The notes under the pieces were generated by a model. That model searched no databases, was not told where the DNA came from, and worked only from the letters and a program-made list of their open reading frames with translations. A stretch of DNA of 64,000 bases. Source: Nitrospirota bacterium. Its GTDB lineage: Bacteria; JACPQY01. The position numbers and the translations under genes are program-made. Every line of letters begins with the position of its first letter. Position 1 is the first letter of the stretch. Below are positions 1 to 8,444 of the stretch, one piece after another. The stretch lies in contig JACPAV010000025.1 of the NCBI GenBank assembly GCA_016180645.1, positions 1-64,000 of the forward strand. Reading direction: 5' to 3'.

Positions 1-301
1 GTGAGCACAAGACCTCGATTGCTCTTGGTTGTTTTCAAGATTCGAGGGCTTGCCGTGGCCATCGAAAGCATCGTACGCCGTGTCCGATAGATCGCAAGAG
101 CAATCAGTCACAAAGGAACGAAGTCAGAAGAAAGCTGTGAGTTTGCCCTCTTGGACGCCAATGGAGGCCACCGGCAGGGGTTTCGGGGCGTGCGCCAGAA
201 GACATACTCACTGGGAGTGGGTCAAGACACTCCCGATTGACCAGATTCGTAGGCCCGAACCTGCATCCTTGTCCTTGTGCCACGTAGCGAGCTTCCAGAC
301 T

Positions 302-330
302 CTCTGCTATGCGTAGCGCTTCGCAGAGCA
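302..330 (+). repeat. Repeat family F, copy 1
   Basis: A short imperfect palindrome, CTCTGC...GCAGAG, around GCGCTTCG. It recurs at 2991-3018, and both copies lie just upstream of a family A repeat. Confidence 0.6.
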
Positions 331-401
331 TAGTCGCAGCCGGAGCGTCTGCTTCGGCGGAGTAGGCACTTCGCAGAGTAGCATTTGTAGGGCAACCGCC
401 C

Positions 402-459
402 GTCCCCTCCGCTTCGCTCCACGGACGACGGGATGAAGAATCATGAGGTCCTTGCGTCG
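402..459 (+). repeat. Repeat family A, copy 1 (forward, intergenic)
   Basis: Near-consensus copy of the about 57 bp element that opens with CCCCTCCGCTTCGCTCC and closes with GGTCCTTGCGTCG. It is joined directly to a family D palindrome. Confidence 0.9.
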
Positions 460-486
460 TTTGTTTCAGGTGAAACAAACGCGGAG
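459..486 (+). repeat. Repeat family D, copy 1
   Basis: Perfect short palindrome GTTTGTTTCA / TGAAACAAAC followed by GCGGAG, abutting the end of a family A copy. The same A+D junction recurs at 17.74 kb and 37.49 kb. Confidence 0.8.
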
Positions 487-611
487 TATCCCAGGGCTCT
501 CGCGTGGGAATTTGACTGACATCACCAAGACTTGACTGCGTTCCGTGGCACGCCATTGCGGATAGGGAGGGTATGGAAAAGACGAAACAGCCAAAGAGAG
601 AGAAACAAGTC

Positions 612-672
612 GGCGGGCCGGGTCGGCCATCGTGGCCGCTTCCGGCACCGCTTCGGCGTCCTGCCGGCGGGC
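612..672 (-). repeat. Repeat family C, copy 1 (reverse, intergenic)
   Basis: About 60 bp GC-rich element with the core GCGGTGCCGGAAGCGGCCA on the minus strand. Related copies lie at 23208-23266 and 25571-25626. Confidence 0.85.
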
Positions 673-839
673 AAAAACATGCCGCCGCAGGGACGGGAAG
701 GACAGCAGTAGCAACCCTCGGATACCTGATCGCGGCAGCCCTCAGACGGCGGTTGCAGGGTCAGCTACAGAGGGTTGAACTGGTTCTTCAGTGGCCCCAC
801 GGGCGTCACGCATCCGAGGCGATCGCCGCCTGGTAGCCC

Positions 840-920
840 ATGATCCCACCACTTACAACAGCCGCCGCGGGCGGCTTGGGTCTTCGGCCGCAAAGCGGCC
901 GGTTGGAGGTGGTGGGATGA
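840..920. repeat. Repeat family B, copy 1, ending at the primase start codon
   Basis: Palindromic element opening ATGATCCCACCAC and closing GGAGGTGGTGGGATGA. The ATG in the closing arm (917-919) is the start codon I choose for the primase, and the GGAGG in the same arm serves as its ribosome-binding site. Confidence 0.9.
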
Positions 921-2245
921 GCCAAGATGCGTTTGACGCCGTCAAGCGGCTCATCCCGATCGAGGACGTCGCAAGGGATCTGGGGATCGACATTACGGGA
1001 CCCGGACGCGCGCGATGCTTCAACACAAACAAAGGCCACCACCGCGACCCCAGCCGCGACAACCACCCAAGTCTCCACTTCCTAAAGGGGAACAAAGGCT
1101 ACGGACACTACCACTGTCGGGTGTGCGGGAAGGACACCAGCGGCAGCGTCATCGACCTCGTCATGGCCATTCAGGGAAAAACGGCCCATGAAGCGATCGA
1201 TTGGCTGAAGGATCGTTACAAAAGATACCTGCCGAGTCAGACTGCAACCCACCAAGCGACCCCGCCGAGTTTACCTCACCCCCCATCGCCCAGCGGGGCG
1301 GCTGAAACCTCATCCCTGCCTGCGCCGCGCCCGGCGCGGCAGGCAGGCATCGCTCCCGTGAACCTTCGTGTTCCCACGAGCGACGAGGACAGCCGCCCCA
1401 CACCGGGCGGGGACCCATCCTCCGCAGTAGCTGCTACGGAGGGGGAAGCGGGCAAGAAGCAGGCAGGGGCCTCTGCAGCGTTGATCTACGCGCGCGTCAT
1501 GGAACTCTGCCCTCCGGGTCCCAGGCTGTATGGCTACCTGGAAAAGGAGCGCGGCATCCCCGGAAGCGTCACGAAAACGCTTCCGATGGGTTGGATCGAA
1601 GACGACCGGCAGGTCATGAACACGCTGCGCCGCGAGTTCAGCGAAGAGGAACTTCTCGCCTGCGGGGTCCTCACCGTGAGCAACGCCCAAAAGGGCAACA
1701 AGGATGCGCGGCCGTTTTCGGTTCTGTGGAACATGAAGCTTGCATTCCCCTTCTACTGGGGGAGCGAGATCACCTGGATCCAGTTCCGAAGAGACATCGC
1801 GATGGATACAAAGCCCGAAAAAGGCCCGAAATTCCTGAACGTGGGCATGCCGCTCCAGTATCCCTACAACGCGAACGCAGCCGTCCATTCGGAAGAAATC
1901 TACATCTCCGAAGGGATTCTGGACCTCGCGCAGCTCGTCGTGCTCGGGGTGAAGAACGGCGTAGCGCTTCCAGGCGCCGACATGTTCAAGGACCACTTCA
2001 TCCCGTGGCTTCACGAATGCGGCGTAAAGAGGGTGCACATGTGTTTCGACGCCGACCCTACGGGAACCAAGCACACCCTCGACATCGCCGGAAAACTTCT
2101 CAGGGCCGGTTTCCTGACCACGGCTGCGATCCTCCCGATGGACGAGGACGTCAATTCGTTCTGGCGGGGACATCCGGAAAACGGCGGTAAATCGGATGGC
2201 GACGCCACGAGAGCGCAGGCAGCCGACGGGGCGATAGCGGCGTGA
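917..2245 (+). CDS. DNA primase-like protein (CHC2 zinc finger + Toprim)
   Basis: Predicted to make RNA primers for DNA synthesis, probably for replication or transfer of a mobile element. From the ATG at 917 it is 442 aa. A CHC2-type zinc finger fills residues 30-75, with Cys34 and the late pair HYHCRVCG. A Pro/Ala-rich linker (about 107-195) contains a hairpin-forming stretch resembling repeat C. A Toprim domain follows, with its acidic residue in ISEGILDL (about 331) and the CFDADPTG motif (about 376). There is no DnaB-binding C-terminal domain, so it is shorter than chromosomal DnaG and fits phage or plasmid primases. The frame stays open upstream to 791, but that part encodes only repeat B and lacks zinc-finger similarity. 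The start lies in repeat B behind GGAGG. The family call is firm; the role is inferred. Confidence 0.88.
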   Translation: MSQDAFDAVKRLIPIEDVARDLGIDITGPGRARCFNTNKGHHRDPSRDNHPSLHFLKGNKGYGHYHCRVCGKDTSGSVIDLVMAIQGKTAHEAIDWLKDRYKRYLPSQTATHQATPPSLPHPPSPSGAAETSSLPAPRPARQAGIAPVNLRVPTSDEDSRPTPGGDPSSAVAATEGEAGKKQAGASAALIYARVMELCPPGPRLYGYLEKERGIPGSVTKTLPMGWIEDDRQVMNTLRREFSEEELLACGVLTVSNAQKGNKDARPFSVLWNMKLAFPFYWGSEITWIQFRRDIAMDTKPEKGPKFLNVGMPLQYPYNANAAVHSEEIYISEGILDLAQLVVLGVKNGVALPGADMFKDHFIPWLHECGVKRVHMCFDADPTGTKHTLDIAGKLLRAGFLTTAAILPMDEDVNSFWRGHPENGGKSDGDATRAQAADGAIAA

Positions 2246-2273
2246 ATCCGCAGTAGGGAGGGAGAAAGGAAGG

Positions 2274-2939
2274 ATGCAGGACAGCGCATTGGAAACAGGG
2301 TCCGGTGGGAGCGTGCAATCCCGAGTGCCGAATGAGGGGTTACCTCAGCCGGAACAGGTGGGACAAGATCCCGCCATGGCTCCGGTCGCGAGCGGCCCTG
2401 CCAACGACTTGGGAGCGACCGAGAACCGAATGAAGGTCATCCGCGACGAGGCCCTTCGCGACGCCCCGCTGGGAATCCCAAGCATGTACTACCAAAGACA
2501 CACCGGCTACGGGCCGCTGCACGTCACGATCGTAGACCGAGACCACCGGCCGATCCGTGTCTTCGCCAACCTTCCCCCGCTCGGCACGGAAATCTCAGCC
2601 CTCACGGCCGTCATGGGGATCCTTCTATCGAAGTACCTTGAAATCGGCGGCGACCCGGTCCGGATCGTCAAGCACCTCAACTCCGTCAAGGGCGACCGGC
2701 CCCTGGGATTCGGTCCCCACCGGATCGATTCCATCGCGCACGCCGTGGGCGAGTGCCTGAAGGAGCATCTTCGGCGGCGCGGGCTGATGATCCCACCACC
2801 TGCAACCGGCTCGCCGGGCGAGCCGAACAGCCCCGATGCCGCTTCGCGGCCTGTTGCAGGTGGTGGGATGACGGGGCCCCGAGCGCTCATCAGGAGCCCA
2901 AAGGACCCGAGAGGAGGAGCCATCGAAGACGTAGGCTAA
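2274..2939 (+). CDS. Orphan TSCPD-like protein with a repeat-derived C-terminus
   Basis: A 221-aa protein 28 nt downstream of the primase, preceded by AGGGAGGGAGAAAGG. Residues 80-165 (PLHVTIVDRD, SALTAVMGILLSKYLEIGGD, VRIVKHLNSVKGD) resemble the TSCPD domain found at the C-terminus of adenosylcobalamin-dependent ribonucleotide reductases and as stand-alone proteins. No reductase gene is in the window, so a nucleotide-metabolism role is only suggested by the fold. The N-terminal 55 residues look disordered. Residues 172-200 are the in-frame translation of a complete family B repeat (2787-2871), so the tail is partly built from a mobile repeat. The domain call rests on reading the sequence and would need a profile search. 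Confidence 0.6.
   Translation: MQDSALETGSGGSVQSRVPNEGLPQPEQVGQDPAMAPVASGPANDLGATENRMKVIRDEALRDAPLGIPSMYYQRHTGYGPLHVTIVDRDHRPIRVFANLPPLGTEISALTAVMGILLSKYLEIGGDPVRIVKHLNSVKGDRPLGFGPHRIDSIAHAVGECLKEHLRRRGLMIPPPATGSPGEPNSPDAASRPVAGGGMTGPRALIRSPKDPRGGAIEDVG
2787..2871. repeat. Repeat family B, copy 2, in frame inside a gene
   Basis: Full palindrome TGATCCCACCACCTG ... CAGGTGGTGGGATGA. It is translated without a stop as part of the C-terminal tail of the TSCPD-like protein. Confidence 0.92.
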
Positions 2940-2990
2940 TTCACCCAAGGATGCAACCCTCAACAAGGTTGCCCCCGTACTACATGGGAA

Positions 2991-3018
2991 CTCTGCTTTG
3001 CATAACGCTTCGCAGAGC
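2991..3018 (+). repeat. Repeat family F, copy 2
   Basis: CTCTGC...GCAGAG palindrome matching 302-330 with a few changes, again just ahead of a family A repeat. Confidence 0.6.
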
Positions 3019-3030
3019 GAAAAGCGCTGC

Positions 3031-3163
3031 GTCCCCTCCGCTCGTGGGCCTTGCAGGGCTTCGCGCAAGGCCCACGTCCACGGACGACCCCCTTCGGGGG
3101 CGGCGGGCGGAAGGGCATGGGGATCAGCGCCGCGAGATGAAGAATCATCCGGTCCTTGCGTCG
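3031..3163 (+). repeat. Repeat family A, copy 2: enlarged and nested
   Basis: The family A ends are present but split. A second palindrome (arms CGTGGGCCTTGC / GCAAGGCCCACG, about 3042-3075) interrupts the left part. A further insert of about 44 nt, CCCTTCGGGGGCGGCGGGCG onward, separates the middle from the right end. The same 44-nt insert occurs in the copy at 17637-17739. Confidence 0.8.
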
Positions 3164-3360
3164 TAGCACGGATGCTCTTTGACAATTCGATAGCCATAGC
3201 TTCACCGCTTTGAGCGGTGAGGGCGGAATCACTTCCGCGAATCGAACGGGTCCCAGACGGAATCCGGAGCGGACACGGGTGCGTCCGTCCCTCCCCGGAC
3301 AGGCAAGGCTGGAAAAGGTCTTGCCCGGCCGGGGGAGGGCGGATGAAAGAGAGGAACGAT

Positions 3361-4542
3361 ATGCAGACACCCCTCAAACCACTGTTCGAACCGGAACCGA
3401 TGAACGACCAAGAATCCTCCATCGTGTCGTGGGACACCTGGGGAACCAAGGGATTCGAGATGATCAGCATCGAGGACACCCTCGAGGACATGCTCGATCT
3501 CTCCCCCGAGGCCCAGGAGGTCTTCGACACGCTGGGTTTCGATCTCCTGCTGGACGCCATCCACAAGATGCGCCATCCGGAGACCTCGAACGCGGAGCTC
3601 GACGCATGGATCGCAAGGGAGCGCAGGAAACTGGAGGAAATCCAGACGGCGCTGATTCCGGTCCTGCAGCGACTCCGGGACAAAGGATTCACGTTCGGTC
3701 CCGACTACTGGGAAAAGGCCGACGAGGCCGATCCCATTCCGAAGATTGCCGCGGAGGAGCTGCCCGAATTGTGGATCGAGCCACTGGCTCGCATCCTCAT
3801 CGGACAGGCCCCGCCGGAGGCCTTGGTGCTCCTGGCCGACTTCGCCAAACGGTGTACACCGAAAGGCATGCCGGCTCGGGAGCCCTTCAGAGACCTCTGG
3901 AGGCTGAGAGACACGGGTGAAGAGGTTGCCCCCTTCGAACGCCGGAGCGCCGGTCTTCGAGGACTACTCATGATGGACGAAATCCTGGAGTGGGCGATGG
4001 CCCACCGGGACCGCCTGACTGAGATCCTTGATCGCCGCGCGCCGAGCTACGAGGAGGTTCACCTCAAGGTGACGAGTTGGCTGCGCTCCCTGCAGCGGCA
4101 CCGGTTTGCGCTACCTGGGGAGAGGATGACGGCAAACGACATCTTCTTCTTTGCGCTTCCGGCGCTGCTCAGAGAGTCCTGCGACCGGCTCCTGAGAACC
4201 ATCTTCCGGCCCGATCTCAAGCCCGGCTCCGTGAAACTGAGCGAAACCGGCCAATCGCTGCTGCCGTGGATCGCCAATGCGGTCCCCGGGGCGCGCGGCG
4301 CGGCGCTCAGGCTCTTCGGATCCATCCCCCAGCCCTCGAAAGAGGACGAGTGGGGAACCTTCTTCGGGATTGCCGATCCGCGGAAATCCCCCGGTCTGGC
4401 GCGGATGTTGGGTATCCAAATCGGTACCGCATGGGCCGAGATGACGGGACAGCCCGTCGGGCTTGCCATCTGGAGATGCCGAAACGGATCCCCGCCGCGT
4501 GAAGACCAGGACACGGGAAGAGAGCGTCCACGGAGACAGTAG
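3361..4542 (+). CDS. Hypothetical protein, 393 aa
   Basis: I do not recognise this protein. It is soluble and acidic at the N-terminus, with no signal peptide or membrane span. Residues 25-60 are strongly acidic (ISIEDTLEDMLDLSPEAQEV). A likely helical, partly coiled-coil section follows (LDAWIARERRKLEEIQ). I place the start at the ATG at 3361, behind GAGAGGAACG; an in-frame ATG at 3343 is possible and would add six residues. It lies between the primase pair and the DUF3150-like gene, so it probably belongs to the same replication/maintenance block of the element. Codon use and the length of the frame support a real gene. Confidence 0.7.
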   Translation: MQTPLKPLFEPEPMNDQESSIVSWDTWGTKGFEMISIEDTLEDMLDLSPEAQEVFDTLGFDLLLDAIHKMRHPETSNAELDAWIARERRKLEEIQTALIPVLQRLRDKGFTFGPDYWEKADEADPIPKIAAEELPELWIEPLARILIGQAPPEALVLLADFAKRCTPKGMPAREPFRDLWRLRDTGEEVAPFERRSAGLRGLLMMDEILEWAMAHRDRLTEILDRRAPSYEEVHLKVTSWLRSLQRHRFALPGERMTANDIFFFALPALLRESCDRLLRTIFRPDLKPGSVKLSETGQSLLPWIANAVPGARGAALRLFGSIPQPSKEDEWGTFFGIADPRKSPGLARMLGIQIGTAWAEMTGQPVGLAIWRCRNGSPPREDQDTGRERPRRQ

Positions 4543-4892
4543 ATCCTGTCGCCCAACGCCTTCTTCCAAAACAGTAACCCGCCACGTCTCGTGAACGTGA
4601 CGCTGGGCGGGTAACCACGTCTTCGTGATTCCCGCCCTCCCCTCTCAAAGCTATGAAGCAGTCGTACAAACGCTCAGCCCTCGCACGCCCCGCGGAGAGG
4701 TCTGTGCTGAAGGAGCACCATGCGCGCCCCCTGCGCTCCGCTCCGGGGACGACGGAAGGAATCGTTATGGGGTCCCTGCGTCGAGAGAAGACTCCCCCTT
4801 GGGGAAGGAGATAGTCCCGGGCGCGCGCGGGAGACGTGTTATGATTTGCGAACACAACTGGACATGAAAGAGAGCATGAAAGGAAGGCAAGG
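4543..4892. other. Intergenic region with a hairpin and a family A repeat
   Basis: No gene seen. Just after the preceding stop, ACCCGCC and GGCGGGT (about 4577-4614) can pair and may act as a terminator or processing site. A family A repeat fills 4723-4783. A ribosome site AAGGAAGGCAAGG precedes the next gene. Confidence 0.5.
4723..4783 (+). repeat. Repeat family A, copy 3 (variant, intergenic)
   Basis: A variant of A with GGGGACGACGGAAGGAATC in the middle and TGGGGTCCCTGCGTCG at the end. The same variant occurs at 23315-23373. Confidence 0.85.
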
Positions 4893-5720
4893 ATGAACAC
4901 AGAGGATCAGAATCGCGAGGAGGCTGCGAAGGAATACTACTCCGTGGTCCGGATCAAGATCCTCGAAGGGGAGGAGCGGGACGTCCGGACGGAAATCCTG
5001 AACGACTTGAAGCGGCCGCCGAGCGTCCGGGTCTTTACAGGGCTCCCGGACCCGGCGCTCATGACCGTGCTTCGTGAGCCGGATCCGCGGATGGAGATCA
5101 CGCACATGAACGGAGAAGCCGAACCGCTCGATCTCATCGACTACCACCACATCTACTGCGGCCGGTGTGGCCGGTGCGGGTCGTTCTACGGTCAGTGGGG
5201 AGCGTACGACGACTCCGCGTGGACCCGCGCCGGGGCGTTCAGCATCGTACAGATGCAGAATGTCCTCGAAGGCGGGAAGCGGGCCGTTGCGGATCTGCCG
5301 GGCGTCGGATGCCCGTGCTTCGACGGAGAGGCCGACAGGTGGGCGGAAGCATCTCCGGAGGGAATGGTGAGACGTGCGGGCACGTACTACGGGGCGGTCT
5401 TGGAGGAGATGGGAGAGAAGGAGGGGGCGGCGGCCGTGCGGGACTTGGGTGGCGCCGGTGAAGGGAAGGGGATGGATATCGAGGCGTGGCGGCTGAGCGC
5501 GGGTCCGTATCGGGAGTGGTGGGTCGGTCGATCGGCCGCGGCCGTGCGGCACATTCCGTGGGGGTGGTGGATGCGTCTGATCACCATGAAGCTGCCGGCG
5601 ACGGCGAAAATGGCCTTGGCCATGAAGAGCAAGGCGGAGGCCGCAGGAGTGGATGCGGAGACCCTCCTGTCGCGGGCCACGGAAAACGCGAGAATCAGGC
5701 GGCGGAGAGTGACCCATTAA
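4893..5720 (+). CDS. Hypothetical protein with a CxxCxxC cysteine cluster
   Basis: A 275-aa protein of unknown function. Residues 88-96 read YCGRCGRCG, a tight cysteine cluster of the kind used for zinc or an iron-sulfur cluster, and GCPCF follows around residue 138. No radical SAM or ferredoxin spacing is present. The second half has Trp-rich helical stretches (EWWVGR, IPWGWWMRL) but no clear membrane span. The start is an ATG 7 nt behind GGAAGGCAAGG. It sits in the same orientation as its neighbours in the 0.9-8.4 kb block, without overlap. Base composition matches the neighbours. Metal binding is an inference from the cysteines alone. Confidence 0.68.
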   Translation: MNTEDQNREEAAKEYYSVVRIKILEGEERDVRTEILNDLKRPPSVRVFTGLPDPALMTVLREPDPRMEITHMNGEAEPLDLIDYHHIYCGRCGRCGSFYGQWGAYDDSAWTRAGAFSIVQMQNVLEGGKRAVADLPGVGCPCFDGEADRWAEASPEGMVRRAGTYYGAVLEEMGEKEGAAAVRDLGGAGEGKGMDIEAWRLSAGPYREWWVGRSAAAVRHIPWGWWMRLITMKLPATAKMALAMKSKAEAAGVDAETLLSRATENARIRRRRVTH

Positions 5721-5756
5721 GTGCAACCGACGAAGTATCCGCGCGCGGGGCAGTGA

Positions 5757-5821
5757 ACCCCGTTAGAGGCCCGCACGAGAAAAAGATACCCCGTGGCAAA
5801 CCACGGGGCCTCTAACGGGGT
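5757..5821. repeat. Nested perfect hairpin
   Basis: Arms ACCCCGTTAGAGGC and GCCTCTAACGGGGT pair perfectly (14 bp) across about 37 nt. Inside, CCCCGTGG-CAAA-CCACGGGG forms a second stem that shares four G residues with the outer arm, so the two stems compete. It lies 37 nt past the stop of the preceding gene and could be a transcription terminator, although no U tract follows. The motif CTCTATAACGGGGTG near 17810 is a partial match. Confidence 0.75.
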
Positions 5822-5973
5822 GAAGGGGGAGAAGGGGTCGGCCTTGAAGTTTGCGAAAAAGGGGGGGGCTTCGAAGATGCAGCTGGCTGGGGGAGGATCA
5901 TGGAAGAAGCCGCCATCGAGGCGGACAAAGAACGAAGTCGCGTGGCGATCCAGGCGGAAAGGAGGCTTGAGAG

Positions 5974-7305
5974 ATGAGCAAAGACGAATTGGGGCAGGCG
6001 GCTACAGCGGGAGCGACGGCCGGTGCGCCGGCGGAGCGGGACGGGCGACGCAAGGACCGTATCACCCCTCTGATCGTCGTCCCTGAAGCGGAGCGGAAGG
6101 GGAGCGGGGGGGCCAGGCGGCAGGAGCAGGTGTTTCAGGAAGGGTGGCTCGTGGCGGCGTCGATCGGCTACTACCGGGGGCAGGAGTCGGTCTCCCCGGA
6201 GGATCTGGGCCTCGAATGGAAAGGAGTTCCGGACTACATCCGGGATCTGGGACATGTCCGCGTGCTTCCCGAGGGGGCACTGAGGCCGCTGACGCGGGTG
6301 GAAGGGGATACGCGCCGGCAGGTGGGTGGCCTATCGCTACGGTTTCCGCTGACGCACGCGAGGTACGTTCCGGTGAGAGCCATCCCGATGCTGGAAACGG
6401 CGGTAGAGGAGTGCGAGAAGCGGTTCTGGGCGGGGATCGAGGTCTTTGCATCGGGTCTTCCCGGCTACAGGGAGGAAATGATACCGGTATTCCGAAAGGG
6501 TGCGGAAGTGATCCTTGTGGAGAGGGCGTCGTTGATTGCCGAGAAGGAAGGATTCGTGGAGCGGTACGTCGAGCGGATGGAGAAGCTGTTCCCGACGGCG
6601 GAGGTGATCGAGAAGCGGGCTTGGTTCAAGATCGACATGTTCCAGGTCCAGATCCCAAGCCGCATGGTGGTGGATCGACTGATTGAGGAAGGGACGTTGA
6701 CGGGACTCGGGGAACAGATCTCGCAGCGGCTTCAGGGGTCACTCATGAAACTGGACTTCTTCACGAAGAGCATGGAGATCCAGCTCGCCGCCCGGACGAT
6801 GGGGATCGTGCGCCGGATTACGGGGGCGGCGAGACGGGGACAGGGAGTGGGGCGACGCGACACGATGAGGCTCCTCGAGAAGGCGGATCGGCTGGACGTG
6901 CTGAACGCGCCCGGCTTGGAGGCGGTCCGGAGGGTCATCGAGGTCGTGCGGGGGAGAGCGGACGGCACGAGGCTGGTGCGGAACGTGGTTCGGGAGATGA
7001 GCGAGGCGCTCGTGGAGGAAGAAGCGTGGCTTGGGATGAAGCTGGGAGGTGTGGAGGATCTGCCGAGTTTTCTGCGGGATGACGTGGTGAGCGAGGTGCG
7101 GAGCGTTCTTGGGGAGGTTGAGGAGGACGGCGAGGAAGGTGGGAAGACATCTGCGGCTGTGGGGGGAGCAGAGGAGGAAGGCGACGACGAGGGATCGGCG
7201 GAGGGCGAGCATGTGGCGAATGAATCCGAGGGCACGCTGGAAGAGACGGGCGGGGGAGGATCCAATGGGGAGTGGGGAGCCGGGGATGGGGCGCGAGGAG
7301 AATGA
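5974..7305 (+). CDS. DUF3150-like protein of mobile elements
   Basis: A 443-aa protein starting at an ATG behind GGAGGCTTGAGAG. Residues 53-170 (LVAASIGYYRGQESVSPEDL, RVLPEGALRPLTRVEGDTRR) and the following helical region resemble DUF3150 proteins, which occur on plasmids and integrative elements next to replication and ATPase genes and have no known activity. Residues 25-43 are the translation of a family A repeat in reverse orientation (RKDRITPLIVVPEAERKG), an in-frame insertion near the N-terminus. From about residue 375 the tail is almost only Glu, Asp and Gly, suggesting a disordered acidic tail. No membrane span. The family assignment is moderate; the repeat insertion is directly visible. 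Confidence 0.65.
   Translation: MSKDELGQAATAGATAGAPAERDGRRKDRITPLIVVPEAERKGSGGARRQEQVFQEGWLVAASIGYYRGQESVSPEDLGLEWKGVPDYIRDLGHVRVLPEGALRPLTRVEGDTRRQVGGLSLRFPLTHARYVPVRAIPMLETAVEECEKRFWAGIEVFASGLPGYREEMIPVFRKGAEVILVERASLIAEKEGFVERYVERMEKLFPTAEVIEKRAWFKIDMFQVQIPSRMVVDRLIEEGTLTGLGEQISQRLQGSLMKLDFFTKSMEIQLAARTMGIVRRITGAARRGQGVGRRDTMRLLEKADRLDVLNAPGLEAVRRVIEVVRGRADGTRLVRNVVREMSEALVEEEAWLGMKLGGVEDLPSFLRDDVVSEVRSVLGEVEEDGEEGGKTSAAVGGAEEEGDDEGSAEGEHVANESEGTLEETGGGGSNGEWGAGDGARGE
6046..6102 (-). repeat. Repeat family A, copy 4 (reverse, in frame inside a gene)
   Basis: Reverse-orientation copy that begins CGACGCAAGGACCG and ends in GGAGCGGAAGGGG. It is read through in frame within the DUF3150-like protein. 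Confidence 0.9.
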
Positions 7306-7328
7306 TTGGGGTGCGGGTGAGCAGGCGA

Positions 7329-7384
7329 CGACGCCAAGACCCCATGGTTTTTCATCTCGTCGTCCGTGGAGCGGAGTGGAGGGG
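7329..7384 (-). repeat. Repeat family A, copy 5 (reverse, intergenic)
   Basis: Near-consensus reverse copy (TTTTTCATCTCGTCGTCCG in the middle) directly downstream of the DUF3150-like gene. Confidence 0.92.
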
Positions 7385-7446
7385 ATGATCGAAAGGGGAA
7401 TGGTTCACAAACCCGTTGTCTTGAGGGTGAGCGTTGCGTGAGGTGT

Positions 7447-7514
7447 TCATCCCACCACCTGAAACGGGCGCGCGAGCGCCCCGTTCCGGGTCGGTTTCAG
7501 GTGGTGGGATCATG
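7447..7514. repeat. Repeat family B, copy 3, ending at the radical SAM start codon
   Basis: Palindrome ATCCCACCACCTGAAACG ... TTTCAGGTGGTGGGATCATG. The ATG at 7512 is the start chosen for the next gene; AGGTGGTGGG acts as its ribosome site. Confidence 0.9.
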
Positions 7515-8444
7515 ATCGTCAATCTCGTTCAGGTTGATGGGAAGCTTCCGAATCTGGCACTCATGAAGCTGTCGGCCTGGCATAAGAGTCGGGGGGACGG
7601 GGTTCGACTGAACTCCATGGGGAGGGCCGACCGGACGTACGTGTCGTCGGTGTTCTCCTGGTCCGAGGCGAAGAGACGCAGGTGGACAGCGTTGTATCCG
7701 GATGCGATTACGGGGGGATCGGGATTCGATCCCGCCGTACGGCTGCCGGAGGAGATTCAATGGATGAAACCGGATTTCGACCTCTTTCCCGAGTACCCGG
7801 CCTGTGTGGTCTACTCGTATGAGCGGTGCCCAAGGAAGTGCGGATTTTGCGTGGTGCCGGGACAAAACATCCCGGAATACCACTCGAGCGTTCGGCGGCT
7901 TTGGGACGGGAAGCGGAGGATCATGGAGTTCCTGGACAACAACCCCATGGCGGACCCGGAGTGGCCCAAGACGGTTCGAGAACTTCAGGAGCTGGATCTG
8001 TCTTCGCGTTGGCACGGGCTGGATATTCGTTTGGTTTCTGAAACAAACGCTCTCCTTCTGGCGGGTCTAAGGATCGACGGATACCTGCACTTTGCCTTTG
8101 ATCATGTCGGGATGGCGAAGTTGGTCGGTCGGAATGTGGATCTGCTGTGTGGGGCGGGGATCGGCAAGCGGCGGCTGATGTTCTATGTGCTGACGAACTA
8201 CGACTCGACGTTCGAGGAGGATGTGGAACGGGTGGAGATCCTGCGTTTGTTGGGCGTATTGCCGTACGTGATGGTCTACGAGAAGGGGCAGGCCCCTGCA
8301 AGGGCGCGGGCGTTTCAGCGGTGGGTCAACCGCAGGTATTACAATTTCATCCCGTGGGGGGAATATCGGCATGGCAGGTGGCCCGAAACAGAGCGCCGGG
8401 AGGGTGAGCAGTTGTCGATGTACGTTCAGGAGCCGGCGGTATGA
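7512..8444 (+). CDS. Radical SAM family protein
   Basis: A 310-aa protein with the radical SAM cysteine motif CPRKCGFC (CxxxCxxC, about residues 108-115), which binds the 4Fe-4S cluster that cleaves S-adenosylmethionine. The N-terminal 90 residues (NLALMKLSAWHKSRGD) resemble the cobalamin-binding-like leader seen in B12-dependent radical SAM enzymes and in phage-borne relatives, although the full DxHxxG motif is absent. The substrate cannot be told. The frame is open back to 7434, but the upstream part encodes only repeat B, so I start at ATG 7512 at the repeat edge. A family D-like palindrome at 8030-8050 reads LVSETNA within the gene. It is the last gene before the restriction island. Confidence 0.82.
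   Translation: MIVNLVQVDGKLPNLALMKLSAWHKSRGDGVRLNSMGRADRTYVSSVFSWSEAKRRRWTALYPDAITGGSGFDPAVRLPEEIQWMKPDFDLFPEYPACVVYSYERCPRKCGFCVVPGQNIPEYHSSVRRLWDGKRRIMEFLDNNPMADPEWPKTVRELQELDLSSRWHGLDIRLVSETNALLLAGLRIDGYLHFAFDHVGMAKLVGRNVDLLCGAGIGKRRLMFYVLTNYDSTFEEDVERVEILRLLGVLPYVMVYEKGQAPARARAFQRWVNRRYYNFIPWGEYRHGRWPETERREGEQLSMYVQEPAV
8030..8050 (+). repeat. Possible family D palindrome inside the radical SAM gene
   Basis: GTTTGGTTTCTGAAACAAAC nearly matches the D palindrome and is read as LVSETNA. Other D copies, read in the corresponding frame, give VSPETNA or VSGETNA. This could be chance. Confidence 0.35.

Larger units (their letters stand above)
1..916. other. Repeat-rich intergenic stretch upstream of the primase
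   Basis: I see no convincing gene in this stretch; the open frames are short, overlap on both strands and lack family signatures. It holds one copy each of repeat families F, A, D, C and B, listed separately. The last one (B) runs into the primase start codon. A weak start with a GGGAGGG ribosome site lies near 573, but the frame behind it is mostly repeat C, so I do not call it. Confidence 0.6.
2940..3360. other. Intergenic region made largely of repeats F and A
   Basis: No gene seen. Repeat F lies at 2991-3018 and a composite family A copy at 3031-3163. After that comes about 190 nt of GC-rich sequence leading to the ribosome site of the next gene. Confidence 0.6.
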
